From Symsagittifera roscoffensis (lineage: Eukaryota; Xenacoelomorpha; Acoela; Convolutidae): 64,000 nt of DNA. The stretch is taken from contig NC_087062.1 of the NCBI RefSeq assembly GCF_963678635.1, positions 62,544,386 through 62,608,385 on the forward strand. The letters run 5' to 3'. Made by a program: the position numbers and the translations under genes. Under the pieces are notes generated by a model. It worked only from the letters and a program-made list of their open reading frames with translations. It was not told the origin of the DNA and ran no database searches. Below are positions 11,701 through 19,431 of the stretch, in pieces. The first letter of the stretch is position 1. Each line of letters starts with the position of its first letter.

Positions 11701-12874
11701 CCCAGTACCACATTGTAACGCTTATTACGCTTACACAACACTCTATGAACACTGGATAGCAAAATTCGGACTACCAGAAATTTTAGTTACAGACAACGGT
11801 ACAGAATTCATAAATAATGAAATAATAACACTATGTCATTTATACAACATTAAACACAAACCACGTACATCTCATGCACCTTGGACAAACGGCTTAGTCG
11901 AAGGTATGAACCGTTCACTACAAGAATATCTTAGATGTATCATCAACGGAAATGATACAAAATATACCGAATGGTCAGCAGATGTAAAATTATTTCCCTT
12001 AGCATATAATTTACAAATCACAACAACTTTAGGAATGTCACCATATGAAATGGTTTTCAACCAAAAGCCACGCAAACCAATAATGTTTACAGCAAATTCC
12101 CATAAAAACGCACAAGGTTATTGTCAACCAACTAAAGACTCAATTTGTTATAACCTACCTTTACATACACACGATGAAGATCATTTTCATCACCCACAAA
12201 TTCTTAAATTAGCCTCCGGTACACACACCGAATGGATTTTAAATAGAGATAAGAAACACAATGAAATTTACCAAAAAATAACGAAAAAGTTATTACAAAG
12301 ACAAAACATAAATGAACAAATCAATTCACGTTTTACACCAGCTTCCGATTTAAAAATTGGAACATTTGTTTTAATACCTAATTTTAATACTCAAAAAGGA
12401 ATTTCTAAAAAATTACAACCCCTTCGAAAAGGACCCTACCAAATAATTGCAAAACCCACTGATGTCACATATAAAATTACCAACTCAAACAAAAAAGAAA
12501 TCGTTCAACATCGAAACAACCTATTACCTTATTACCCAAAAGAATACGCACTCCGCGAATTAACTCAATTATATTCTTTCACAGGATTAAAAATCATTCA
12601 AAATGAACCACATCTGAAAAACACAGAACAAAATGATAACCCCACCGAAAATCAAAACACAAAACCAACCGCCACCAAAATCAATACACAAAACCATAAA
12701 GAATCTCCAAAACAAAGAAAAAATAGAAAAATGACCGAACAAATAATACCCCAAGAAGAAATAGACAAATCTGAACATAGGAAAACAACAAGACTCCGAA
12801 ATCAACCACGTAAAAACTACAAAATGTTCATCCCCCAATCTAAAATATTAAAGAAAGTAGAATTTAAAAAGTAA
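5693..12874 (+). CDS. gag-pol: Gag-Pol polyprotein (2393 aa, one frame)
   Basis: One uninterrupted frame makes the structural and replication proteins; no frameshift or stop separates Gag from Pol. Residues 1-490 are Gag without a recognised fold. A CCHC knuckle sits at C495-C498-H503-C508. Residues ~540-740 are an Asn/Arg/Ser/Tyr-rich disordered stretch. Protease: IDSGA with catalytic D882. RT: D1327 and YLDD at 1390-1393. RNase H: D1539, E1582, D1609. Integrase: zinc module H1902, H1909, C1939, C1942; DD35E triad D1974, D2034, E2070 (spacings 59 and 35); GPY/F module (LRKGPYQII) near 2245; basic tail without chromodomain. All expected catalytic residues are present, so the enzymes look functional. 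The ATG is in good context (AAAATGA) and lies inside the end of the leader ORF. As Gag and Pol are made one to one, the ratio must be adjusted by processing or a spliced Gag form, neither visible here. Confidence 0.95.
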   Translation: MSSTHTPGDETPDDDEIFPFIVDADTDRGQHIFCQNLLVNLFEPGISPCKTEFPDVKIKRQIIDHYLKDICNITQQYGIYSIEFTSPNHNNRTYTIQTDDLDLEFSKVFSEYIKSIQYHNSQRANSIFTNEVFAIIYSYISILENELPLTNVSPTETSKHLKVRHEITLLSSYLNIIKENFTKDDVSQHTKHDLQKILAWFIIDYFTHNIDLIAQARKNFRPQNSNDDTAITEQSDYVWDPEWSHPAFISFPQSISSQAIGTISYIRDYVRVIPLTIDATPLNYNTFLPDTQNNSLNSTVIHNENLNGTRNLTQQDIQTPSHFINEEIVHTTTTQQSISPIRPNLTTPRNTNPSQTQVTLQSTVKPSVAPKYSHMDYQTYRPMTIPSKTRKTFTRNNFADHNYNYTHPSKTNYQPQRNFNQYTKPRNWDNPTAQYNSEETENLKLQYVNKIETTSTNINNIQESETDLVEKITEILNIYEKNPNFKGKPSFKKWCNYCRRYGHSISECRQKQQDSQNKPQKYKEPNKSFYQYMKKDQNLPNKTVHSNNSSGKPLPNNTNYTRNQSPYNSSYRGRSPERRNTYNPSQNHYNRPNSRNNYSRSNSNTQQFVSRSNSQSRNNYYPNNQSRNSSYNRNRNYSYNRNRSYSNNRNQNYPNNRSRNNSYNRSNYNRPNNNYQNRSRNNSQNRHPSYNNRYRNYSQSPHRNNNNYNNSNNRHRSSTPKHQRQINQVQANPETTSDPPGIDDTVTDTLQLNQINCTSSDSESDTENTLAINMIKVENDYESVIYEQPFPSHIYENQSEFLQNNYTTPINSTPTTQETNEINTTNQTNKNTKTKCLNTNHIYQNIQKEQPKEKIWTIPFLLESPRNKEFQPPDLEIDFLIDSGAESNIINIPTWNEIKTLHPKLTPLETSSKLATAQGSTLINYGKIQLFLLPTRTMEQSKILNKPFKQIFHITDIKYNIIGIPFISKYIPTINILNSKILIKDKYTKTKETSLTFFQRLNKQPPFFSKFYPIFNQQRKHLKPLSGNIYNFSIKQVHQYDKKQNKQKFYMSDFEFKPIHKFFKITISSIKYLKNSNSDIISLHVYNNTPYQVTLSLGLLGYCETNATISPIHEKAYRVNNILQLLDIFQSTILNEELSINNIISNENRNTDYFTKTPYFKPTFNISNYTADQQKFLTMFNFQHSQITQDNFEKLAKQLIKYSSVYATSKFDVGKISSSLHLPLKPDAVFKKQRASKVPIHLHDKVNRLLDILEQYNIISPVNKEEQPKGNTFINPVIILAKGESLKIVLDARYLNSLIDESKCNWPIEPIQVILTKINGKYFTTADMNSAYNQMPLDEQSRRLTQFVIGNQQYEFNRLFYGISIGPAAFSAFMSKIFRPLILKKNAITYLDDVFMQSQTKDEMFSVLEKYHQILQNENLKAAPDKSHFFLTRVKFLGHNIERKTITPLKSRIDAIQKLQPPTNKKKIQEFLGMLNFLSKYVYKMQLYLRPFYNILRQQNNFEWNTEHQTRFEEIKKLLTEQISNTIPDSNQPFYAMCDASNFGIGAALLQSHNGTNKMNLISANSRLFTQAELRLSTLMRECTAIIYTLTEYEFLILGSKHPTVLFTDHKPIIFLFTQKSNPNHRVYRFQLILMKFPNLHIVWTAGKNLALPDTLSRNTPPELLTRKTTVEIPKNIKFYLAENETSPRLECKYAVKTDIEQSQINNLQHFPLYLDCQNNHYEVDLLGTSTFKPIPYSQWIKSNTQQKRTKQHLPKKDHFPLIEKEDLTDKINLSGPQTNDSKYTINQVFDLHDPLDTIPLSKLEIENIFLPPTETITISTLKQYQNLDPVIRQLKSWHKYKTKPIKADSTILGNKTLLRYFRKFNNTTINEKTDLLEYNLNESTVPCLPISMILIAFNISHTQNIKGHSGSEKTYSNFIQNFYFPNAPIWIKVLCNDCIVCQLNKPYPNQKQIAQKQDFKGQSLYFNHRISFDTKGPISPSSEGNSYIMVIVDAFTHYVALNPVPHCNAYYAYTTLYEHWIAKFGLPEILVTDNGTEFINNEIITLCHLYNIKHKPRTSHAPWTNGLVEGMNRSLQEYLRCIINGNDTKYTEWSADVKLFPLAYNLQITTTLGMSPYEMVFNQKPRKPIMFTANSHKNAQGYCQPTKDSICYNLPLHTHDEDHFHHPQILKLASGTHTEWILNRDKKHNEIYQKITKKLLQRQNINEQINSRFTPASDLKIGTFVLIPNFNTQKGISKKLQPLRKGPYQIIAKPTDVTYKITNSNKKEIVQHRNNLLPYYPKEYALRELTQLYSFTGLKIIQNEPHLKNTEQNDNPTENQNTKPTATKINTQNHKESPKQRKNRKMTEQIIPQEEIDKSEHRKTTRLRNQPRKNYKMFIPQSKILKKVEFKK

Positions 12875-13321
12875 TTTTAAGATTTTATACTTCACAATCT
12901 TGAAACCTCCGTAACATTTTTCATTTCATTTTTTCAAAATAACATGCTCACAAGTACGCAATAATTCTAGTTCAAAATAGACCAATAGGATCCATCCAAT
13001 CCGTCACTTTCTCTAACTCAAACTAAGATCAATTAGACGAATAATCTAGAACTCCAGGCACATCTCTAACTATAACTTTACAACCTCCAGGTCAAAAATA
13101 AGCAAACCACTCCAACTTGACAGCTAAAATAAACATCACCATAATACCGTACCCCTCCCTTATCTAATAACCCAAAGATCAACAATATTTCCCCAACTCA
13201 GACCACGAATACCCCCAAAACAAATTTGATAACTTAGCCTAAAGTAACAAAATGAAGATTTTAATTAGCCTAAAGTATAAAAATCTCACCATACCCCGGA
13301 TCATTTGACAAACAAAAATAA
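12875..13321 (+). other. Non-coding spacer between gag-pol and the small ORFs
   Basis: No ORF of note was seen. TTAGCCTAAAGTA occurs twice (13234 and 13265). The region is A/C-rich like the rest of the element and is a plausible place for a subgenomic promoter, internal ribosome entry or splice acceptor. No specific signal was recognised. Confidence 0.35.
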
Positions 13322-13474
13322 AGAAAAAGACGACCTCCCAGTCACCATGAAAATTGCCCCCAACAATTTTTTACAAAACTCAACCCACTTGTCAAAAAAC
13401 TAATAAATAATTCGACCACACTAGAAAATCGCCTCAAACAGCAAAAAATATTCGACCAAGAGATCATTTCTTAA
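13322..13474 (+). CDS. Short ATG-less ORF abutting next start (TAA|ATG)
   Basis: Fifty codons are open after a TAA at 13319-13321 and end in TAA at 13472-13474, directly followed in the same frame by the ATG of the next ORF. There is no Met codon in frame. The C-terminal half looks like a charged helix. If translated it needs splicing or frame entry from elsewhere. It may instead be untranslated. Confidence 0.25.
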   Translation, partial: RKRRPPSHHENCPQQFFTKLNPLVKKLINNSTTLENRLKQQKIFDQEIIS

Positions 13475-13705
13475 ATGCTTTTCTCTCAAACAGTCGCTCA
13501 AATACTTATAAATTTTAAACATTTTTTTTCAATACTTGAAGCTTTTATAATATTTCTTTTTGATCTACTTGAATCTTTTCTAATAATCTTAATCATTTTT
13601 TGTAACATTTTTTTAATTTTCTACACAATACTCGAACTATTCCTCCAACTTTCCAAAACCCTTGAATATATCCACAGGTACGATTTTAACAACTTGTCTA
13701 AATGA
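13475..13705 (+). CDS. Small hydrophobic membrane protein 1 (76 aa)
   Basis: The ATG follows the previous stop directly. The product is dominated by Phe, Ile and Leu between residues ~10 and 60, enough for one long or two short membrane helices, and ends in a short polar tail. The DNA switches locally from A-rich to T-rich, as expected for hydrophobic codons. Its stop TGA at 13703-13705 overlaps the next ATG (ATGA at 13702). Position between pol and env and size resemble small viral ion-channel or accessory membrane proteins, but no family was recognised. Confidence 0.5.
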   Translation: MLFSQTVAQILINFKHFFSILEAFIIFLFDLLESFLIILIIFCNIFLIFYTILELFLQLSKTLEYIHRYDFNNLSK

Positions 13706-13890
13706 TACGAACAATTTTCAGTAGAACTGATATTTTTTTATTGTTTGTAATTTTCATAACATTTCTATCATCCCTCATTTTGACAATATGTAAATGTATA
13801 AAGAAAGCAATCATCACATTTGCCCTAGCAACAATTTTTTTAATTATTTTTTTGGAAGAATATTATAATAAACATAAACCTTCCCACTAA
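13702..13890 (+). CDS. Small hydrophobic membrane protein 2 (62 aa)
   Basis: It starts at the ATGA overlap with the preceding ORF. Two hydrophobic segments (about residues 11-30 and 36-50) are separated by a CKCIKK turn of Cys and Lys, followed by a short charged tail. This is a two-helix hairpin typical of viroporin-like proteins. The stop is followed five bases later by the opening of the long Met-less ORF. ATGA coupling suggests it is translated by reinitiation after membrane protein 1. Function not known. Confidence 0.5.
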   Translation: MIRTIFSRTDIFLLFVIFITFLSSLILTICKCIKKAIITFALATIFLIIFLEEYYNKHKPSH

Positions 13891-13895
13891 AGTAA

Positions 13896-15032
13896 CAATT
13901 CAAAAATCCATCAAAAATTGCTACCCAACAGTCACAGAATCAGTCTTCACCGACATCATCCCAAGATAACCAAACACCACCTTCAACTACTCAAAATCCT
14001 CCAACATCTACACGTATTTCTTTTCAAGACAATCCATACACTTTTGAAGAACAACACGCTCGTTTATCTGAACCACTAGAACCAGTTCAACGACAAGCAT
14101 CCCTAAGTGAACCAACATATAATCTTTACCCAACACTACCACAAGAACTAAGTAGAATACGAAACCTTAGTCAAAACCAAAACACAACAGAAATAGATAG
14201 ACAAATTATACATCCTCGACGAAACAGAAATTTTCAAACTCCCCGAGTTCATTTTGATATACCTCAATCCCCATCACAAACCACTCCAGAAAACACCACT
14301 GGTATCACACCAGAAACTCCTACACTTTTTTCACAACGAAGCACTTCAAGTCTCCCCTCAGACTACTTAGGTTCAACACCAACATCTGAACAAGCACGAG
14401 AAAATCCTTTTAACCCCCCAAACCTAACATCACGACTTCCATATTGGACTACACATTCATTTACACAAGGTGAACCAAATTTAGTCAATGACCCCATAGA
14501 TATTTCTACGGATACAACAACATCCTCATCACTACCAGAAACATTATCACTACCATCAACACCATCAATAAGCCAATTTTCACCACTACCCTTTAACTTA
14601 AATTTTCCAAATAATCTCGACGCCAGATATCGAGAACAATCATCAATAAATATTCCTTTAAGATTAGATTGGAATACATTCACAGCACCTCCACCATTAT
14701 TTGGACAACATCAAGAAAGTAACCGCCTTCATAACTGGGCACTTAATAGATTACAATATCGCCAAGATATTCACAACGATATCCGTGATCACAATATTCA
14801 AATACTCCAACAAAACAGTTTACAATTAAAGTTTGAAATCACAGTTAAATTAAACAATATTACACAACATCCCTACCCATTAAATCCACCTAACATAACA
14901 GCTCAATCATTACCACCACCGTTTATAACTACTGAAGTAATATATAAGTACGACAGATACACCAAAAACACAATTGGTTACATTACATTTTATAACCCAT
15001 ACTCAGGATTATCATACACATGTATATTCTAA
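13896..15032 (+). CDS. Met-less 378-codon ORF overlapping env start
   Basis: The frame is open from just after TAA at 13893-13895 to TAA at 15030-15032 and contains no Met codon. I found only one ATG in any frame in this interval before the env ATG (out of frame, near 14486). The N-terminal two thirds are Pro/Ser/Thr/Gln/Asn-rich and probably disordered. The last ~150 residues look folded, with aromatic and charged residues (LRLDWNTF, NWALNRLQYRQ). Its end overlaps the env start by 13 bases (ATGTATATTCTAA). A 5' exon supplying the start codon (acceptor-like CAACAG near 13930), frameshifting from membrane protein 2, or non-AUG initiation could express it. No homology recognised; its Pro/Ser-rich plus folded layout resembles the ORF after env. 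Confidence 0.6.
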   Translation, partial: QFKNPSKIATQQSQNQSSPTSSQDNQTPPSTTQNPPTSTRISFQDNPYTFEEQHARLSEPLEPVQRQASLSEPTYNLYPTLPQELSRIRNLSQNQNTTEIDRQIIHPRRNRNFQTPRVHFDIPQSPSQTTPENTTGITPETPTLFSQRSTSSLPSDYLGSTPTSEQARENPFNPPNLTSRLPYWTTHSFTQGEPNLVNDPIDISTDTTTSSSLPETLSLPSTPSISQFSPLPFNLNFPNNLDARYREQSSINIPLRLDWNTFTAPPPLFGQHQESNRLHNWALNRLQYRQDIHNDIRDHNIQILQQNSLQLKFEITVKLNNITQHPYPLNPPNITAQSLPPPFITTEVIYKYDRYTKNTIGYITFYNPYSGLSYTCIF

Positions 15033-17638
15033 AATTATTAATTTTTCTCCAACTCCTTTTTCTAGTAACCTCAAATCAAAACATAAACCCTTCCCCTCGT
15101 ACAGGACCACAAGATTTATTAGTAACACATTACGATTGCGAAGAAAATGAACAAAAAACACTACATAAATATGCAATAAATCAAGTATCACAATGTGAAA
15201 CAGAACCACAAGCTATAGAAACCACAGATATAATAGCAACACTCTATTCAAAAGCCCGAGCAACAACAGTTACAGGTTATAAATTCACAGCAACATTTTC
15301 CGAAAAGAAAGTACATTGTTCACAAGTCTCGAACGGAAACAAAAACCGACTTGACCATGAATCATTCTATCAAAGTAATATAGAACGTCTTTTACATCTC
15401 AATCCCGACGATTGTAAAAATGAATTACTTAGACTAAACATCACACGAAATAAAAACTCCCAAAGAAAGTTAGTAAATTTTCAAGTTTTTTCAGACTCTG
15501 TACATCAATCACAACTTGAAAGACACCAAGGACATATAAAACTAGACGAAAAATACCCGTATAACGGCGCACACGGACGATTAACCTATGACCTACATGA
15601 TAAACATTGGATACCATACATTGGTATAAATAACCCATCAAACTGCAAAGCAGACACGAAAAATAAAGGATACCAAGAAATAATGTTTTTCGATTGGAAA
15701 ATACAACTCGAAAAAATACAACTCACACGAGATTTATCTGATAATACAATGATCTATCAAGGAATCCGACTACCTTGTAAAAATGATCAAGGATATTGCG
15801 ACCCTACAACGAGAACACAAGCAACAATTGTTTGGTTCCCCGAAGATACATGTACAACATTTCAAGTAGCAAAAATACACGCTCGTATGATAAAATTTCA
15901 CGAAAAATATTTTATACAATCAATTCCATATGAACAAGTCCATCCATCACGAAAACTAAGTTCCGATTTTAGAAACATAGATAATATAGAAAATAAATTG
16001 ACACGTTTTCAAATATATCAAGAAACAGAACTTGCATGTAAATACAGGAATCCACTTCACAGAACACAATACTCTGAAATATTAGTTGAATACGAAAAAG
16101 GATTCGACATGACCACTGGAAAAGTGAAAATCGACCCATATGCCACAGGTCATCCTCTAAACGAAGGAACATCCTATATACCAGTTAATTTTGAAAAAAG
16201 CAACGGACAACCTGGTGGACATCTAAAACCTTATGACACCAGAAGCACACGCTTACAAGAACTATCACTAATGAATACTACATATTTCGGTAATATCCAC
16301 TATGATATTCATTTGGATATGAAACTAGACTATACAATTAGCCGCATTTTTCAAGAAATGTCACTCTCCGAATTAGAAACACTACACCAACTATGCGAAT
16401 TAGAACGAACACAAATATTACAATCACTTGCACTAGCAGTATTAAAAATACCCTACGCAGGATACTTATTATCTGGAAATAGATCAAATTTTTTAGACTA
16501 CGAAGGAAACATCTTATGGTTTTATACTTGTACCAAAAAAGTATCACCACTCTACGTTTTTGAAGATAAACGATGTTATAAAAGAATCCCTATCTTTTAT
16601 AAGAATAAAGTACATTTCGTGGATACACTTTCACGAAGAACCTATTTCTGGGGTACCGCAGTCCCATGTGGATCAGAAAATAGCCACAACGTAGTACAAC
16701 TAAACCCTGATGAAAATAAATATTACCTTCTCACTCCATATCCCACATTAATGCAATCACTCAAAAAATTTTCACCAGAAAGCATTCGCGCTATCGCTCG
16801 AAACCCAAATATAGACTTACAATCAATAGGAATATACTCAAAATCAGATATTCAACATCACATTAGAACACAACAATTCCAGGAATTATTAACACAAATG
16901 GACACAATACAAAGACAATCAATTGACCAAAACTTACGCAAACTTGCAGAAACCGCAGGTTTTGCCGATATCTACACACAAGACTATAGCGGATATTTTA
17001 AAGACATTAAAGATTATATATATCTAAACGGCGAAAAATACCGTCCCCAAGATATATCACCAATTAACATTTTTAGCTTTGTAACACTCAAAAATGAGAT
17101 CCTCGATTTTCTAGGATGGCCCTACTACATCTTAGAAAAATTGACTATTTTATACGCAATGCTTAACTTTATTGGATTTCTTTTCTCACTCTTAAAAGGA
17201 ATCTACAATACATGTGCTATACACACACAAGTAAACAGACAAGCAAGCGTAGCACGCATACTCTTTGCAGGATTTTTTGGAATTTTTTCCACATCTATAA
17301 ACAAAATTCTTTTAGACGCACAAATAAAAGAATATAACACAAAAATAACAACACGACAAAATACATACGACGAAGAACATAACAATGTCGACACACAGCC
17401 AACGGCACCACAATTACCACCCCTACTAAATAACCATCCACTATCCCTAGTCCCACGAAATTTTCGAAATTTAGCCATCACACATAATCCAAATTTTAGA
17501 CTCACCACATCGCAAAGTCCCGTCCAACATATAATAACACATCCATCACAAGATGATAATACTTATGAACAAATTATTGAACAACCCCATACCACCGCTT
17601 TTCAATCTCAAAATAATAATTTTTTTAGCCCACGATGA
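15020..17638 (+). CDS. env: Envelope-like transmembrane glycoprotein (872 aa)
   Basis: Residues 1-18 form a signal peptide (MYILKLLIFLQLLFLVTS). The large ectodomain has many Cys (for example DCEE, SQCE, VHCS, DDCK, LPCK..GYCD, EDTC, LACK, LCELE, FYTC, KRCYKRIPIFY, VPCG) and NxS/T sites such as NITR, NTTY and NRSN. Hydrophobic segments lie at ~705-730 and ~744-760, followed by a ~110-residue Pro/Asn/Gln-rich cytoplasmic tail. This is the layout of a viral fusion glycoprotein. The repeated Cys blocks recall glycoproteins captured by invertebrate retroelements from negative-strand RNA viruses (chuvirus-type), but I could not confirm that. No furin RxK/RR site stands out. The frame is intact. 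Its start overlaps the Met-less ORF and its stop overlaps the next ORF (ATGA at 17635). Confidence 0.75.
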   Translation: MYILKLLIFLQLLFLVTSNQNINPSPRTGPQDLLVTHYDCEENEQKTLHKYAINQVSQCETEPQAIETTDIIATLYSKARATTVTGYKFTATFSEKKVHCSQVSNGNKNRLDHESFYQSNIERLLHLNPDDCKNELLRLNITRNKNSQRKLVNFQVFSDSVHQSQLERHQGHIKLDEKYPYNGAHGRLTYDLHDKHWIPYIGINNPSNCKADTKNKGYQEIMFFDWKIQLEKIQLTRDLSDNTMIYQGIRLPCKNDQGYCDPTTRTQATIVWFPEDTCTTFQVAKIHARMIKFHEKYFIQSIPYEQVHPSRKLSSDFRNIDNIENKLTRFQIYQETELACKYRNPLHRTQYSEILVEYEKGFDMTTGKVKIDPYATGHPLNEGTSYIPVNFEKSNGQPGGHLKPYDTRSTRLQELSLMNTTYFGNIHYDIHLDMKLDYTISRIFQEMSLSELETLHQLCELERTQILQSLALAVLKIPYAGYLLSGNRSNFLDYEGNILWFYTCTKKVSPLYVFEDKRCYKRIPIFYKNKVHFVDTLSRRTYFWGTAVPCGSENSHNVVQLNPDENKYYLLTPYPTLMQSLKKFSPESIRAIARNPNIDLQSIGIYSKSDIQHHIRTQQFQELLTQMDTIQRQSIDQNLRKLAETAGFADIYTQDYSGYFKDIKDYIYLNGEKYRPQDISPINIFSFVTLKNEILDFLGWPYYILEKLTILYAMLNFIGFLFSLLKGIYNTCAIHTQVNRQASVARILFAGFFGIFSTSINKILLDAQIKEYNTKITTRQNTYDEEHNNVDTQPTAPQLPPLLNNHPLSLVPRNFRNLAITHNPNFRLTTSQSPVQHIITHPSQDDNTYEQIIEQPHTTAFQSQNNNFFSPR

Positions 17639-18657
17639 GCCGCCAACTTGGATCACTCCATCGATCAAATTCCAATCCAACCAACCTTCCTTCTTCAATC
17701 CCAATAATACCACTTTTTGCTTTTCCGCCACCCGATTTTCCACCTAGCAATGTAACATCAGGCATGAATTCCGACACTAACTCACAAATTTCAGTTTTAT
17801 ACTCCATTTCACAGCTAAATAATCCGAATATTGAAACCCCCGATGAATTTGCCGACTCAGAACCATCTCCATCCAATAATTTTCATAACCCTTCTCATTT
17901 TTCTCAACCTCCTTTTCAACCCATATTGTCAAATAACCCTGACCCAATCACTCCCACACCCTCTTATGCTTCCCAAGTTACCCCAACCTATTCCTCATAC
18001 CATTCTGACCAATCATCTCCAGACACCCCCCAAATCTCCCCAGAGCTAGACAATTTTATTACCCTCCAACAACAACCCTACCACCTTAACACCCCGACCA
18101 TAAACCAAATCTCCTCCACTACAAATTCATCCAATCCCCCTACACCCTCTTCAAATTATACTGAATCATTAGCACCATCATCCACATCAACTGAATCCTC
18201 ACTCAACACTAATAGAGCTTACCGCACTTTTAAAAGAAAGTTCCCCAACCATCCTTTCCCAGCAAAACCAGGAACAGCCCGTGAATACATCAACCACCCC
18301 CAACATACTAACACCAAAGAATTTTTAGCTATCACTTTACCCTCATTTCCACAATACACCTTAAACACCCCTCATGACGCTAACGAAACACGCAACTTTG
18401 TAGACGAATACGTTTTAATGCCCACTCTCTCTTGGACCTCATACTATCATTTCACTAACCCTCTTTGCTTACCTTTAACCAACACTTCCATCGATACAGA
18501 CCGAAACAAAGATATGCTATATCGACTAACTACACCACTCACCGCTAGACAGTTTACTTACGTAGGATATAAAAAATCACTAAAAATACACACTGCACCT
18601 AGAGCTAATGAATATACACTAGAATACTACGATCACAACATCATCAGAGCTAACTAA
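17635..18657 (+). CDS. Post-env ORF, Pro/Ser-rich N-terminal part (340 aa)
   Basis: It starts in the ATGA that ends env. The first ~190 residues are Pro/Ser/Thr/Asn-rich and disordered. A basic FKRKFPNHPF patch follows, then ~130 residues that look folded. It ends at TAA (18655-18657), but the same frame continues open for another 256 codons. The product therefore looks like the N-terminal half of a ~597-residue protein. No family recognised. Position after env recalls accessory genes of complex retroviruses. Confidence 0.6.
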   Translation: MSRQLGSLHRSNSNPTNLPSSIPIIPLFAFPPPDFPPSNVTSGMNSDTNSQISVLYSISQLNNPNIETPDEFADSEPSPSNNFHNPSHFSQPPFQPILSNNPDPITPTPSYASQVTPTYSSYHSDQSSPDTPQISPELDNFITLQQQPYHLNTPTINQISSTTNSSNPPTPSSNYTESLAPSSTSTESSLNTNRAYRTFKRKFPNHPFPAKPGTAREYINHPQHTNTKEFLAITLPSFPQYTLNTPHDANETRNFVDEYVLMPTLSWTSYYHFTNPLCLPLTNTSIDTDRNKDMLYRLTTPLTARQFTYVGYKKSLKIHTAPRANEYTLEYYDHNIIRAN

Positions 18658-19428
18658 GATCAATTCTTAGACGACGATCGCTTCGCTAATCCACAAATCA
18701 CCGAGAAATTTTTCATCAAGACACCATATGTATTTACACTAAACATTTTCGACCGAAAGTTTGATCACATTATTTCAGAAGCACTAACAAACACACAAGC
18801 ATACGAAAGTTTTAAAGAACGTTTCCAAATCTTTTCACTAACCTTTCATTTCCTTGCACCACACGAAAGAGATTTACACTGCTCACACGATATTATGTTG
18901 CGCACTAAACAAACACATACATACAGTTACTATCGTTTCATCCAAAATCACTTTGACCTCCACACACCCTCTAGACAACCACACCATCGTTTCCAATTCA
19001 TCAATTCAAAATACACTTCACCGTATTTCCTAAATTTCACATATTGTATTAAAAACACTAACCTCCATGGTATTCTTCGTAATTATGACCCCATAACCCA
19101 AATGTATATTTTCTGCCCCATCACCAAGACCTTCAACGCCGAAGAATCCCGACCCTTCCTTATCCCGCACGAGTTTGTACAGCCTATAGAGATCCCAATT
19201 TTAGAATTCATCCACAACACTAAATTTAACCACAAATTATATAACTTAATCCAAAACACACCTTATGAGTTTGCAGTAGGCACTGAAGAACTAACCACTA
19301 TTAAGGCACTTCAATTGCTTTGGCCACTGCTTCAAACTAAAAATATCATCCGCATCTTAGCTAAACTACTAACAACTTCAGAACTAATTCACGATATCTT
19401 CCCCCACGGTTTTTTCCCCGACGACTAA
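18658..19428 (+). CDS. In-frame continuation after TAA (256 codons)
   Basis: It is in the same frame as 17635-18657 and separated from it only by the TAA at 18655-18657. The first in-frame ATG is at 18895, but the 79 codons before it look coding and match the following sequence in composition (His/Phe/Tyr/Thr-rich). Either the TAA is read through, or this copy carries a point nonsense mutation (a single change from CAA or AAA), or an ATG at 18895 starts a separate 177-aa protein. The product is a folded-looking polypeptide without recognised motifs. The final TAA (19426-19428) sits one base triplet before a splice donor (CAG|GTAAGT). Confidence 0.5.
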   Translation, partial: DQFLDDDRFANPQITEKFFIKTPYVFTLNIFDRKFDHIISEALTNTQAYESFKERFQIFSLTFHFLAPHERDLHCSHDIMLRTKQTHTYSYYRFIQNHFDLHTPSRQPHHRFQFINSKYTSPYFLNFTYCIKNTNLHGILRNYDPITQMYIFCPITKTFNAEESRPFLIPHEFVQPIEIPILEFIHNTKFNHKLYNLIQNTPYEFAVGTEELTTIKALQLLWPLLQTKNIIRILAKLLTTSELIHDIFPHGFFPDD

Positions 19429-19431
19429 CAG

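Noticed and set aside
7164-12838. Minus-strand ORFs within gag-pol (for example 7164-7508, 8163-8456, 12587-12838)
   Set aside because: They are antisense shadows of an A-rich coding frame: Phe/Leu/Val/Cys-rich, without motifs.
15012-15209. Minus-strand ORFs in env (15012-15209, 15441-15641, 17203-17508 and others)
   Set aside because: Antisense shadows with composition dictated by the env codons.
17553-18049. Plus-strand ORFs 17553-17747 and 17831-18049
   Set aside because: Out-of-frame shadows of the env tail and the post-env ORF.
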